Assembly: GCA_008694505.1 (NCBI GenBank)
Contig: VZDJ01000174.1
Span: 7,675,134 to 7,739,133, forward strand
DNA: 64,000 nucleotides
Direction: 5' to 3'
Source: Cyanoderma ruficeps
Lineage: Eukaryota; Chordata; Aves; Passeriformes; Timaliidae
Shown: positions 10,109 to 20,815 of the stretch, one piece after another
Numbering within the stretch: the stretch's first letter is position 1
Layout: each line of letters opens with the position of its first letter
Translations under genes and position numbers: made by a program
The notes under the pieces: model-generated
The model's input: only the letters and a program-made list of their open reading frames with translations
Database searches by the model: none
Told to the model about the DNA's origin: nothing

Positions 10109-13100
10109 ATGGTGAGCCCGGGGGACGGCTGGGGAGGGGCCGCGTCACGGCGGCGACACTGCAGGAGCCCTCAGTGGGTGCCGTGACACTTTGTGTGCTG
10201 TAGATACTGATGATTGCGTTCTTCTCTGTGTGTTGTTTTTTCCTCCTCTAGTTTTCTTTTAATATGTTTGACCACCCCATCCCCCGGGTGTTCCAGAACC
10301 GTTTTTCAACCCAGTACCGCTGCTTCTCGGTGTCCATGCTTGCCGGACCTAATGACAGGTCAGATGTGGAGAAAGGCGGGAAGAGTATGTGCATGTTTTA
10401 TTTTGATTAATAAACCTGTTGGAAGAGTGTTTGTGAATAGTGTCAAGTAATGCAGCTTTTGGCCAAGACAGCCGGAACATTGAAAACACGGTGACAGAGG
10501 GCTGAGCACCCTGGGTGGGGCTTTGCGGAAGGAGGAGGGGTCATCTTCCCTTGCATTGCTCGGTAATTAAAAATGTTTACCAAGTGACTTGGGGTTTATG
10601 AGCCTTAGAAGGAGACGGTCTTCTTCTATAAAGTTTCTTGTTACAATCTTTTATCTAGTGTGAGCCGTGGACGTTTATGATTAAGAGGTTTTTCCCCTCA
10701 CCGTGTTGTACTTTATTTAATTTGTATAAAGAAAGGAATAGATTGGCCAACTTTATTTTCAGGCTGTCAGACTAATGCTATGTTGTTTTGAGTTGGTATG
10801 GATTGAAGAGCAACAAATAAATAAAATTATATTTGGGAATTTTTTTCTTTAGGAATGGTATTGTAAAACCTTGTCTTCTCCTTCCCCCCCCCCCAATTAT
10901 AATTCTGAAATCTCCACTTAACAGGGATATTTGTCATGACTGATTCTACTTAAGTCTCTGTCTAAAAATAAACTTCAGATTTTAGAATCTGCCCTTTTTT
11001 AAAAAGAGATTTTAGAGAAAGGAAGGATAAAATAGTGTGTTATGTACTCTCATACAGATGTACTTTTCCTAATTTTACATTCTTCTTCATTTCTGCAGTA
11101 ATTATGCCACCATCAGCTTTGGATCAACTCAGTAAGTGAATACTTTATTCTGAAATAACAAAATTAGAAATAGGATTACATGTGTAGGGAAATACCACAG
11201 TATTTTAGTTACCTGTTTAAGTCTTGAACAGACACTGTGAGAGTAATTAGTTTGAAAAATGTATTTTAAAGGTATTTTTTCTGTCAGAATTAATGGGGCT
11301 TGTCTGCCTTCAAGTGCAGACATCTGAAGTGTTGGGCTCCCTGAGCATTTAAAGTTCTGAGTGTGATGCCAACGCTGTGTTTGTGTATCTGCTTTCTCTG
11401 TAGTTTGGAGCAGTTGGAATAATGGTGTGAAGGAATAGAATCCTCTCCTATAGTCTGGCCCGTTCTCTTGGTGGTGTTTGACTCCTGAAAGCTTCAGAAG
11501 TTTTCCAGAGGCTTTTAACAATGAAAACTTTGTTTCTCCTTTCTCCCCAGGCCGCCTTAACATCACTTACCCCATGCTGTTCAAGCTGACCAACAAAAAC
11601 TCGGACCGCATGACGCACTGTGGGGTGCTCGAGTTTGTGGCTGATGAGGGCATCTGTTACCTCCCACACTGGGTGAGTTGCCTCCTGCTGCACTGTCAGA
11701 ACCTGAAAAGTAGGATCAGCGAGTTGCCAAGTTTAATATTAAAGAGGTGGAACGTTTCCTGACTGTCTCTGCTGGTCCCTACAACAGCCTTCAGTTCTGG
11801 CTCAGGCTTCCCTCCACAGAAGTTTAGCTAAGCAAAGCAGACTGCTTTTAACGTGCACCTGACTGTTCTTCCTGAGATTGAATATACACAAGAACTGATA
11901 AACACAGGGGAGAGACTTGAAGACATCAGACACATTGATAGGGCTTTGTGTGTTTGTTTCCATTCTTGCAGATGATGCAGAATTTGCTGCTGGAAGAAGG
12001 AGGCCTGGTGCAAGTGGAGAGTGTGAATCTGCAAGTTGCTACTTATTCAAAATTTCAACCACAGAGTCCAGACTTTCTTGACATCACCAATCCCAAAGCT
12101 GTGTATCCTTCCTATTCAGTTATGGGATAAGGGAAAAAAACTTTTCTTCCAAATTGGAATGATCAAACAGAGCTAACTTTTCAGGTGTGGCTCATACACT
12201 TCCAGTAGTGCATGGCCACTGCTGCTCCTTCTGAAAACAAAAGGGATGGAGAGCTGATGTACAGAGATGTGGTCAACTGTTGGTACAAAGTGTAATCTGA
12301 TGAAGAAATGTTATCTTAAAATCCAATGAGTTTTGAGTGTCCCTTTGAAGAACTTGTACGTCCTAATATTTACTAAAATCCTGTCTGCAGTACTGATGAC
12401 TTCTAACCACGTTTGAGAAACTAAGGATCAGAGATCTGCAGTATGGTAACTTTAAGGCTTTGATGTTTCACTGAAAACAAATATTTCCTCTTAACATACT
12501 CCAAAGACTGGAAAATGCATTGAGAAACTTTGCCTGTCTAACTACTGGGGATGTTATTGCCATCAACTACAATGAAAAGGTAAAGTTTAGGGTTGAGGGT
12601 TATAGACTAAGTTCAGTTGTTGGGTGTTGGTACTAAAACAATCAACCCAGTGCAGTATTTTTGACAAGTAATCCCACATGGCAGATTTCACAGTTGGTTT
12701 TCTGTTAGGGGGGAAAAAGGAGTCAGCTAAGTCTTTTTCTGAGCTGCTGTTTAAATGTTTTTGGACTTGCAAGAAAATAAATGTTTGTGCTGCTGAAGGT
12801 TTTACAACTCAAGGGAAAGAATTTATCCTAAATTCAGAATTTGTTTTCAAAGAGGTAGATTACAGTAAGAGTGCAGCAAGGTACAGTAATGGGTTCACTG
12901 GCTTATAAGTTAAAAATTTTTGCTTTTAAGTTCTGTAGAGACCCTACAGTATCTAGTCCTCCACCTAAAGAGTACTTACTTCAGTTTCCTTCGAGCTGTC
13001 TGGAGGGGAAGGTTTAGTTCTGCTTTCCTTACATATAATGCAATCTTAAAATATCTCTGACTGTTTCAGATCTATGAGCTTCGGGTGATGGAGACCAAAC

Positions 13101-15450
13101 CAGATAAGGCCGTGTCCATCATAGAGTGTGACATGAACGTAAGTTAAGGCTGGTGGGGAAGGTCTGCCCTGGCTGTGTCCTCCCAAGAGGAGAGGACACT
13201 TGTGCCGTGGTAGCTCTGCACACCCAGGTTGGCTGATGCTGCAAGAGAGGTGCAATCCACGGGGTAGGGAAGGTGACTCACTTGGCAGCACTCACGTGTC
13301 TTTGTAACCCCATCTGTGATCCTGGCTGGCACTTCATGTACCATCAGGTGACTGCAGTGCCTAGAATTCAATGTTTAGCTTCAGCATGTTTTATCTGAGT
13401 GTTATTAAATAGCCTTGTCTTGACTCATATCCCAGTGATATTGTGAAGCTGGTTTACTGCTCTGTTTCCATTACGTGCCAAGGTTCATTTCTAGGAGGCT
13501 TTATTTAGTGCTGAGTTAAAATGTTTAACAAGCAAACCTTAGTTCTTTTTAGATAAAATGTAGTGATAATTGTTCATGGAGTTTAATAGGAACAGTAGTA
13601 TAAAGCTTATGATTTAAAGAAAAATATTAATCATGGGATTTTTCATGCTCTTTGTGTAAATAGGTGGATTTTGATGCTCCTTTGGGATACAAAGAACCAG
13701 AAAGAAGTGCACAACATGAAGACACCACAGTAAGTTAAGCTTCTGCTTTTCCAAAATGCCTTCCCTAGAAGTCAGCATTGATTGAGGGGGGAGCAGTGAG
13801 TGCCAACATAATTTTATTTATGTAAGCAAGTTCTTAGGGGTGAATTTTACTTACCTTTTGCATGTCTTACTTAGGAGACTGTTGTTTACAAACTGTTGCT
13901 TTGGGAAAGGGATTGTTCTGAAGTCTTGTTTGGTCAGAAATACTTGGAACTGTTTTTATGCCATGTTCATGTCAGAACAGGAACAAAATGAACGTATTTT
14001 TTTCCCTCACAGGATGTGGAAGCAGACCACAGTGGGTATGTGAGTGACATAGGATTTCGTGTAAGTCCCCTGTTTCTGCTGGTTTCTGAACGCTGTAAAA
14101 TGGTGAGGGAAAGTTGTTCTGAGCAACTGCAGGATATTAGTACCTGTTCTTACAGATGCTTATTATTGAACTGGCAAATGCCTGTGAGTGTTCTGTCGGA
14201 TCACAGCCAGGAACATCATGACTTGCTCTCTGCAAAGGGCAGATGGGAGGCTGAAACAGCCTACACCCACGATTCCTCAGCTTATATGTACCAAAAAGAT
14301 GCATGCTGAATTAAATAACTAAATAAACATTGCTGTATGGTTTTACAGAATATAATCTCCTTGTGCAGTATGTTTTCAAATGCCAGGAGTTAAATTAAAA
14401 CTCGTTATGTATCCACAGGCTTTCTCTGGATCTGGGAACAGATTGGATGGCAAGAAGAAAGGTGTGGAGCCCAGTCCCTCACCAATTAAACCAGGAGACA
14501 TTCGAAGGTATGTCTGTGTCATTCAAGTGAAGGATCAGTGTTTGGGCAGAGTTTTAGGTTTTTTTCCTTGCTCCTGCCATATAAAGAAGCTAATTTCATC
14601 ATGAGTTTGCTTTTAGAAAATAGTCTTTTTTATCCACGGGCTAGTGGAAACATACCTGTGGCCAAGCTTCCATAAGAACTCCAGTATCTGATTATTTACT
14701 TCTGCAGTCTGTGCCTACCTTCAGAGAATAAGTGGTTTAACTCTGGAATTATTTAGAAATGAAAATGTGCAGTCAGTGTTGGTATTACACTGACGGACAT
14801 AGAATAGATCTCTCTGTGTTCAATGCAGTGGTAGATATAAAATTTAATTTCATCATACTTTTATGCTTCTTTTCCAGAGGAATTCCCAACTATGACTTCA
14901 AGATCGGTAGAATCACATTCATTAGGAATTCACGTCCACTGGTCAAGAAAGTGGAAGAGGTGAATAAAATTGAACCCTCCCCAGTTTTGCACAGAATTAG
15001 AACATTAGATGGATTAAGATCCAAGCTTGTAGCCCCTCACTCTTTCCCCTTGACTTTTTTACAGCAAGCTTCCGTTAAAAGGTAGTAGCAGTTTAGAATG
15101 GTTTGAGTTACATGAAGCAACCTCTGATGTCCTTGTTACTGATGGAAAAAGGTTGGCCTGGTGTCAGTTTATTAAGCCAGTTGGATGAAAGGTCACCAAA
15201 ATGCTGCTATTTTATTTTCAGGAAGAAAGTAGCTTTTATCTAGGTTAAGGATGTGAAATGTCTGTAGTCAGTGGCTGCTCTGATGTAGTATTCTTGCTAA
15301 CAATCGTTCAGCTTTCATCACACACAAGCAGTGAGCAAAGAGGTAAAGCCTTTTCTTTTCCCCTCTTTTTTCCAGGACGAATCTGGAAGCCGGTTTATTG
15401 CCTTTTCAGGAGAAGGCCAGTCCCTGCGCAAGAAAGGAAGAAAGCCCTAA
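10109..15450 (+). CDS. UFD1: UFD1, ubiquitin recognition factor of the p97/VCP-UFD1-NPL4 complex
   Basis: UFD1 with NPL4 brings ubiquitinated substrates to the p97/VCP segregase for ER-associated degradation and chromatin extraction. Exons: 10109-10111, 10252-10384, 11099-11131, 11551-11672, 11972-12102, 12507-12579, 13070-13138, 13664-13729, 14013-14060, 14419-14507, 14878-14959, 15376-15450. They give 924 nt, 307 aa, equal to human. The start has a strong Kozak context (GCCGCCATGG), and exon 1 codes only the initiator Met. Residues 2-200 form the conserved N domain ([16 protein letters not shown], then [19 protein letters not shown]). Two SHP boxes for p97 binding are visible: FSGSGNRL at 228-235 and FSGEGQSL at 293-300. 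The variable stretch is residues 192-226 ([20 protein letters not shown]). Intron 5 is U12-type. The gene is head-to-head with CDC45. Secure. Confidence 0.98.
12103..12506 (+). other. UFD1: U12-type (minor spliceosome) intron 5 of UFD1
   Basis: The intron starts GTATCCTTCC, matching the U12 donor consensus, and ends CTCTTAACATACTCCAAAG. A TTAAC branch-like element puts its adenosines 12-13 nt before the end, and no polypyrimidine tract is present. It splits the Val-141 codon (GT|A). All other UFD1 introns have ordinary U2-type donors. Confidence 0.85.
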
Positions 15451-15480
15451 GCTGTGGTACCTTCAGCTAGTTAGGGGGAA

Positions 15481-15486
15481 AATAAA
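15481..15486 (+). terminator. Candidate UFD1 polyadenylation signal
   Basis: AATAAA begins 31 nt after the UFD1 stop codon. It is the only canonical signal I see before the C22orf39 promoter, but it would give a very short 3' UTR, so a non-canonical distal signal remains possible. Confidence 0.45.
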
Positions 15487-16413
15487 ATAACAGTTGCAGC
15501 ATCTTGGATCTTAGTAAATGCAGTTGGAGAGATCATTTTGCAACACAGGAACACTTAATAGGTGTTTTGGGTTCGGTTTCATGTTTAGAGCTGGAGCTGT
15601 CAGACTGTCTTAATTTTCAACTGAAAATGAAGTTCTGGGAATTTGGAAGAGACTTTCTGTATGTGTTGTAAAGAGGGGAACGTAGATCTGTGATAAACCT
15701 GAGAAGCAAAACTAATAGCTCTACCTTACTAAGGGTCTGGTTCTTAGACTGCATCCTCCCCTCATCTCCTGAGTGATGATGATCTCACGTTGCTCTGTGC
15801 TTGGTATTTTCCTCACTTTGTATGTATTTTGCCACAATTTCAGATCCGCTTTTTGGTGTGGTGCAAACGAAGGGTGAGTTTGGTGTTTAGGATTTTAGTG
15901 CAGGGAGTCTCTTTTGAGCTTAGCTTCAGGTGTTGGGTTATTAATCACTCTAAGCAAACCCCCTGTAACCGCTTTTTATATTTATAATTAATAACATGCC
16001 TTTTAATAGTTCAGATACTATAAAGTAGCGTAGCAATCTCTTGGCGAGTGTAGGGAGAGGAGAGACCCAGCTGCACTGCCCGGTGCTGCTCTGGAACGGT
16101 GCGAGTGTATCCTGTGCGCCCTTGCGTCTACCGATGAGCGTACCCGGGTGCAACCCTGCGGTGTCCCGAGAGCCGAGTAAAAGCCGCTCGTACCCAGCCG
16201 CGTCCCTGTGTGGTGCTTTCGGTCAGACCGGCGGCCGCGGGCTCCCGGCGCCTCTCCCGGCAGCGCCCGGCGGCCCCCGGGCTGCGCTCGTCACGTGCCG
16301 GCCGCCGCCCACCCATTGGCTGCCGGGCCCGGGGCCGCTTTGTGCCGCCCCTCCCCATTGGCCGCTGCCGCGGGTCGCACTGTAAGCGCGGTGGCCATTG
16401 GCGGCGGCGCAGC
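15487..16413. promoter_or_regulatory. UFD1-C22orf39 interval with the C22orf39 CpG-island promoter
   Basis: The first 600 bases are AT-rich 3' flank without recognisable features. From about 16120 the sequence becomes CpG-rich. It holds a CACGTG E-box at 16292-16297 and three inverted CCAAT boxes (ATTGG at 16315-16319, 16357-16361 and 16397-16401), 42 and 40 bp apart. The last is 13 bp before the C22orf39 start codon, so it lies in or at the edge of the 5' UTR. The long open frames here on both strands are CpG-island artefacts. Confidence 0.65.
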
Positions 16414-17413
16414 ATGGCGAGCACGGACGGCGCCTGGCGGGTGAGCGGGCGCGGGGCCGGGGCCGGGATGGGGATGGGGCGGGCGGCGGGACTCGAGTCA
16501 GCCCGGCCGTGTCCGTCCGCAGCCGCCGCGGTCGTGCGAGGACTACTGGGGGGAGTGGAAGCATTGCCGCGGGCTGCGCCACGCCTTCCACCACTACTAC
16601 GCGCACGGGGAGCTGCCGGATTGCGGCCGCTGGCGGGAGGACTACGAGGCCTGCCGCGCCTGGGAGAGGGACCGCGCCGCCGCCGCGCAGGTACCGGCCC
16701 CGCTCCTGCGCCTGCCCCGGCTCTGCAGGCCCCGGCTGACGGGACAGGAGCGCCGCAGCCGCGGGCCTTGGGGAGGGGTTGGAAAAGCAGGCGCCGGCTC
16801 GGAGCGGCAGTGGGTAGGACTGTCTTCAAACCCGGTGAAGGATCCAGGGAGTATTTTCAGTTTTCAGATGTTAAAGCTCTTGATTTCTGTTGCTCTGACA
16901 TTTCCTTCCCAATAGGAAAAGCCGCCACGTTAGAGGGAAAAGGCATTCCTGGGGTGTCTAGAAATGCCCCTGGCTGCAGCCCCGCGGACGCTGGAGGACA
17001 CAGCACAGGCTCCAGCGGACGCCTCCCTCCGGCCGGCCGGACAGCTTCTGGCGGGGAGGGTTCCACTGCAGTGGGACTTTCCTTCCTAATTTAGGAGCCA
17101 GAGGCAAAATACAACTCTGACTTAGTTAAAAGCTTGTATTCTGGCTTACTTGGATAACATTTAGCACTTCTGCTTAAGCATGATAATTTTTTTTTCTTTT
17201 ATCTCAAATATTCACAGCAGGAAATCAGCTCTGTATGACTGGAACAGCCAACACTATTATGGTAATATTATTTTTCCTGTATTTCAGGAAGCTCTGTGCA
17301 AGAGTGAAAGAGATCGAGTTATGGAAAAACAGAAATATGCTCCAGTGTGGAAGCTCAGGAAGAGCCCACCACCTGACTGGTATCTACCACTTGACCATGA
17401 CAAATCAAATTAA
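16414..17413 (+). CDS. C22orf39: C22orf39 homologue (synaptic plasticity regulator PANTS, DUF3128/UPF0545 family)
   Basis: Three exons (16414-16440, 16523-16690, 17288-17413) give 321 nt, 106 aa. The protein aligns with human C22orf39/PANTS: HHYYAHGE, then CKSERDRV, and a C-terminal SPPPDWYLPL. In mouse PANTS is a microprotein acting on synaptic plasticity; its biochemical role is little known. The sequence shows two CX9C motifs (C14-C24 and C43-C53, 18 residues between C24 and C43), the pattern of a helix-turn-helix CHCH fold with two disulfides, and no signal peptide. This suggests, but does not prove, oxidative folding such as in the mitochondrial intermembrane space. The start has an AGCATGG context and fits the length of the human protein. 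The gene runs in tandem with UFD1 and tail-to-tail with MRPL40, as in human. Confidence 0.93.
16691..17287 (+). other. C22orf39 intron 2
   Basis: This 597-bp intron carries the downstream edge of the CpG island (to about 16830) and then AT-rich sequence. A long plus-strand open frame crosses it (16210-17094), but it is out of frame with the gene and is not supported as coding. Nothing else is recognised. Confidence 0.5.
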
Positions 17414-17947
17414 CAAGACTGTTTCCTGTGTTTGGTCAGTAAAATGATACACAAATCAGAATTATGCTGGCTTTTTTTTTCCTTCCACATCAGCTTGAAG
17501 TTACACAACTGTAGCTCTGCCCTGCAATACTTCAGCACTCACTCAAAAATACTGAGATTTTATTTAAATACAGAGTATTTTAAAGGGAAGTTTGAGGTGT
17601 TTCATTTGATTGTGGTCTTTTTCTGCTGTCTTATGCTTCAGGATTTCATATCAGCAGGCACTTTCCAAATTAATGCATACATGCTCTAGCTCTGAGGGCC
17701 TCTTACCCTACCAGCTGGCATTGAGAATTTTGGAACAAGGTACCCACCTGATGGGGAAAAAAACCCCAGGCTGGGACTTTCCTTGGCAGCTCAGGACAAT
17801 CCCAAACACTGTAAAAGACATTTCCCATAATCAGGACTGTGGTGGTTGAAGAGCTTTTCACCTGGGAGCTGCACACCTTGAAACTGCCCCTTGGTGGAAC
17901 TGCTCTCAAATGGTGGTATGTTGTGGCAGTATTCAAAACTACTAAAA

Positions 17948-17953
17948 AATAAA
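17948..17953 (+). terminator. Candidate C22orf39 polyadenylation signal
   Basis: AATAAA lies 535 nt after the stop codon. A second copy follows at 18035-18040 (AATAAA inside an A-run). Either would end the transcript before the convergent MRPL40 tail. Confidence 0.5.
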
Positions 17954-18185
17954 GGTTTAAACTAATGTAGAGAGAGCTCTGGTGGTTTGTATTAGGGCAA
18001 ACCCATGGAAACTTAGTTACAACAGTAACATGACAATAAAAAAAAAATTGGCTTTGCCACTATGTAAGGTTGTATAGCTTTGCTAGGTGTGTTATTACCT
18101 GGATAGTCATTAAAACACAGAGATACTTCATTTATTCTTTTTACAGTCACATCCTGCAGTGTTGTAACCTGCAGGGAAAAAATAG

Positions 18186-18191
18186 TTTATT
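18186..18191 (-). terminator. Candidate MRPL40 polyadenylation signal
   Basis: The plus strand reads TTTATT, so the minus strand has AATAAA 50-55 nt after the MRPL40 stop codon. Another TTTATT lies at 18131-18136. The ends of C22orf39 and MRPL40 are thus only about 100-200 bp apart. Confidence 0.55.
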
Positions 18192-18240
18192 CTTATTGCA
18201 ATCCTCCTTCCTTCAGTCGGCTGCAGCAGGAGCTCCGGTG

Positions 18241-20815
18241 TCACTGTGTGTACACCTTGGTGATGTCAACGCACTTCCCCTCGGGCGGATCGTAGCCGGG
18301 AAGGGGCGGGGTGTAGCGGGGTCCGTCCCTCTCGAAGGGGAAGAGCCCCTCGTCCCTCCGGATCGCCGCCTCGTAGAGCTCCTCGGATTCCAGGCGCAGC
18401 TCCTTCAGGGCCTCCTGCTGAGATTCTACCAGGGCCCGAATTGCTTTCTTTTCTGCCTCATCTTGTTTCTGCTTAAACAAACACCACTTCTTCAAAAGTA
18501 AAACTCTTCTTTCAGACTCTTCCGGAGAAAGAGCGGGAAGACTTCGCACCCTGATGAAGAGAAGGAGAACACTAATAAAGAGCCTGACTCCGAAGACCAA
18601 ACTAAGAAAAACAAAACGCCAAAACCAAAAATCCCACCACCAGGCAAAAAAGTCCCACCAAACCCAGAGAATACATTGAATTCACTAATAATTTAGTCAG
18701 TCTGTGAGGTCTTCCAGTCAATCTTACAGGAAAATGCACTGTTTTTCATTATTTTTAGCCAGAACAAATAATATTTCCTTTCCTCATTTTTGTCCTGATG
18801 GAAGTGGGTGACGTTTTGTACCAAGGCTGACACTATGTTGCAATTGTGCAGAGAAAAAAATTCACTGGGAGTGCAGGTGCAGGGTGAAAGACAGACCTAC
18901 TGACCTGTTGCTCTCTGAGTACTTAAGTGGTGTTATAAAATCCTCAATTGGAATCAGTTCTGGGGGAGCTTTTTCCAACTTTTTAAGCTTTTTCTTCATA
19001 CGCTCCTTCTGTGCTTGCTCCTTCTTCACATCCACTTTCTTTTTCTTCTTTGGTTGTGCTCTACAAGGGAAATAGTAAACGAAAGAAGATATTTTGTCCT
19101 ATAATTCAACACCAGTAACTTTCAAGGTGAAAGTTTTTCCATTGTTTAATTTGGTCCGTGACACAATTTCCAGCCATTAGCTTTATTCAAGTAATGGGAT
19201 TTCCAGTAGGCAGTGATGTGTCTGCTGAGATTTTCTGCAGAGAGAACTGCAACTGCCTGGGGAAAGCAATTTTGTGCTGAACATCAGAATGACCTGAGGA
19301 AGTTCCACAAAAATTGAATTAGAATTGTTTTAACTGGCTTGGAGTTCAGCACGGCAGGTTTATCACACAAGAGGCTTGTGTTGGAAAGAACCTTAAACCT
19401 CCTGTGGTTCTAACCCCTGCCATGGGCAGGGAAACCTTTCACTAGACCAGCTTGCTCCAGGCCCCTTTCAGCCTGGCCTTGAAAAAATATTTCTGTTATT
19501 TCACATTAAAGAAGACTGCAAGTGGTTTTATACATGCTTCTAAAATTTCTGCCTTTGGAGAAAATCAGGCTGTAGATGTTACTTCTCCATGCAGATCCAA
19601 GATATCATTGCACACTCCACAAACACAAACTGACCCTCCTTCCTGCCTGGCAGACTGAACAAACATTTATGATGTGAAACAGTCCCTCTCCAACAGTACC
19701 TAAGAACTACCTGGGTATTGTAAATCAAACTTCATCAAAATAAAACCACACACTATAATGTGGAACAGAAGTACACATGGGCTGCCTCTGCCTTCACAGC
19801 AAATTATTTCTGGTCCAGCCAGGCTTTCCTTGGTGTTGTCCAGTAAGGAATTCTGCAGCACTGCAGAGACCCCAACATTTCCAGCTGTGTCCTGAGGTTG
19901 TGTTACCCACAAGCACAAAGCAATAAATGTATCAGCTCTGAACTCTCCATGAGAGGCCAACAGTTCCTAACTGCTTTGGCATATAGAGACTTAAACATGT
20001 ACAGTTAAAGGTTACATTTGGACTTGTGAAAGTTTGTGTTGCTCCAGCGGATGAGAATACTTCAGTGTAACTCCAAGAAAGCTGCACTCACCTCACAGGG
20101 AGGGATGTCCTCAGCTCCAACAATGAGCTCTGCCAGTGACTCCCTCGGAGCGGGACCCTCTGGGGCAGCCAGGAGCTGCAGGAGGAAAAGTAACACAAAA
20201 CATGAGGACAAACTGCCTCCGGTGTCATCGATTCTGCACATGAGCTATTTGTTCTTCATATATTACAGTGATGAGTTTTGAACCATCTTCGGCCACTTCA
20301 TTCATGGCAAGATGCAGTGTTTGCCCAGAGATGGCCTCAAACTCTTGAGCTAGGTAACAGTCCGGCCGGTGTGAGCCCACCGGATACCGAGGGGTGGAAC
20401 AGATAGTTTTTGGATAGGTTATAGCAGTTTTATTTTTAACCTTTGACAATGACCCCTTCGAGGAGCTGGTATGAGAGAGGTCAGATCACCGCCGCCCAGA
20501 TTAGGAGAGCGATGCCGACTGTCGTATCCCGGCGGGAGTGACGGGAGGAGGAACCGGCCCAGGTGCCAAAGCACCGACTCGTCCAGGTGCGGGGGGCCAG
20601 CGCGGGCCCAGCCTGCCGCGGGAGCCCGGGCGGGGACCAGCCCCAGGAACGGGCGGGAGCGGGCTGGGCAGGTACCGCGGCTAAGGGGCGCTTCCCGGGC
20701 TCCCTCCCCGCGGTCTGAGGTAGGGCGGCCGCAGGGCCGGTCCCGGAGAGCGGCCTCACCCCTACCTGAGCCGGGCCCCGCGGAGCCCCCGCGCCGCCGC
20801 CGCCGCTGCCCACAT
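18241..20815 (-). CDS. MRPL40: MRPL40, mitochondrial large-subunit ribosomal protein mL40
   Basis: MRPL40 is a nuclear-coded protein of the mitochondrial 39S subunit. Exons in transcript order: 20766-20815, 20092-20175, 18905-19060, 18241-18550. They give 600 nt, 199 aa (human 206). The N terminus ([20 protein letters not shown]) is Ala/Arg-rich without acidic residues, as expected of a mitochondrial targeting presequence. A lysine run (49-53) opens the conserved part, followed by [14 protein letters not shown] and [10 protein letters not shown]. The C-terminal part has [18 protein letters not shown] and ends DITKVYTQ. Human continues five residues (VEFKR) past that point, so the bird C terminus is short. 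The gene is head-to-head with HIRA, 480 bp between start codons, as in human. First-exon assignment rests on phase, the targeting signal and position, and is slightly less sure than the rest. Confidence 0.94.
19061..20091 (-). other. MRPL40 intron 2
   Basis: This 1031-bp intron is AT-rich and contains a CR1 fragment at about 19384-19487. The remainder shows no gene-like structure. MRPL40 introns 1 (20176-20765) and 3 (18551-18904) likewise hold nothing recognised; intron 1 includes the left part of the CpG island. Confidence 0.55.
19384..19487 (-). repeat. CR1 LINE 3' fragment (diverged)
   Basis: On the minus strand this matches the 3' region of avian CR1 elements. On the plus strand CCCTGCCATGGGCAGGG, then CACTAGACCAGCTTGCTC and CAGCCTGGCCTTGAA occur in the order seen in antisense CR1. 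It is a short 5'-truncated, mutated copy without coding capacity, inside MRPL40 intron 2. Confidence 0.8.

Larger units (their letters stand above)
9060..10170. promoter_or_regulatory. CpG island and divergent CDC45/UFD1 promoter
   Basis: The two start codons lie 594 bp apart on opposite strands (9514 minus, 10109 plus) inside a GC- and CpG-rich block with no TATA box seen. The block contains a consensus E2F site near the CDC45 side, five CCAAT boxes in the middle and GC boxes (GGGGGCGGGG at about 10011-10020) on the UFD1 side. This is the usual structure of a bidirectional housekeeping promoter. Transcription start sites cannot be fixed from sequence. Confidence 0.85.

Noticed and set aside
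9871..10203. 110-codon plus-strand frame overlapping the UFD1 start
   Set aside because: Out of frame with UFD1 and of CpG-island composition. It could act as an overlapping upstream frame only if transcription starts before 9871, which cannot be told from sequence.
16128..17094. Open frames of 233 (minus) and 294 (plus) codons over C22orf39
   Set aside because: Same CpG-island effect; the plus frame is not that of the conserved C22orf39 exons, and both have low-complexity composition.
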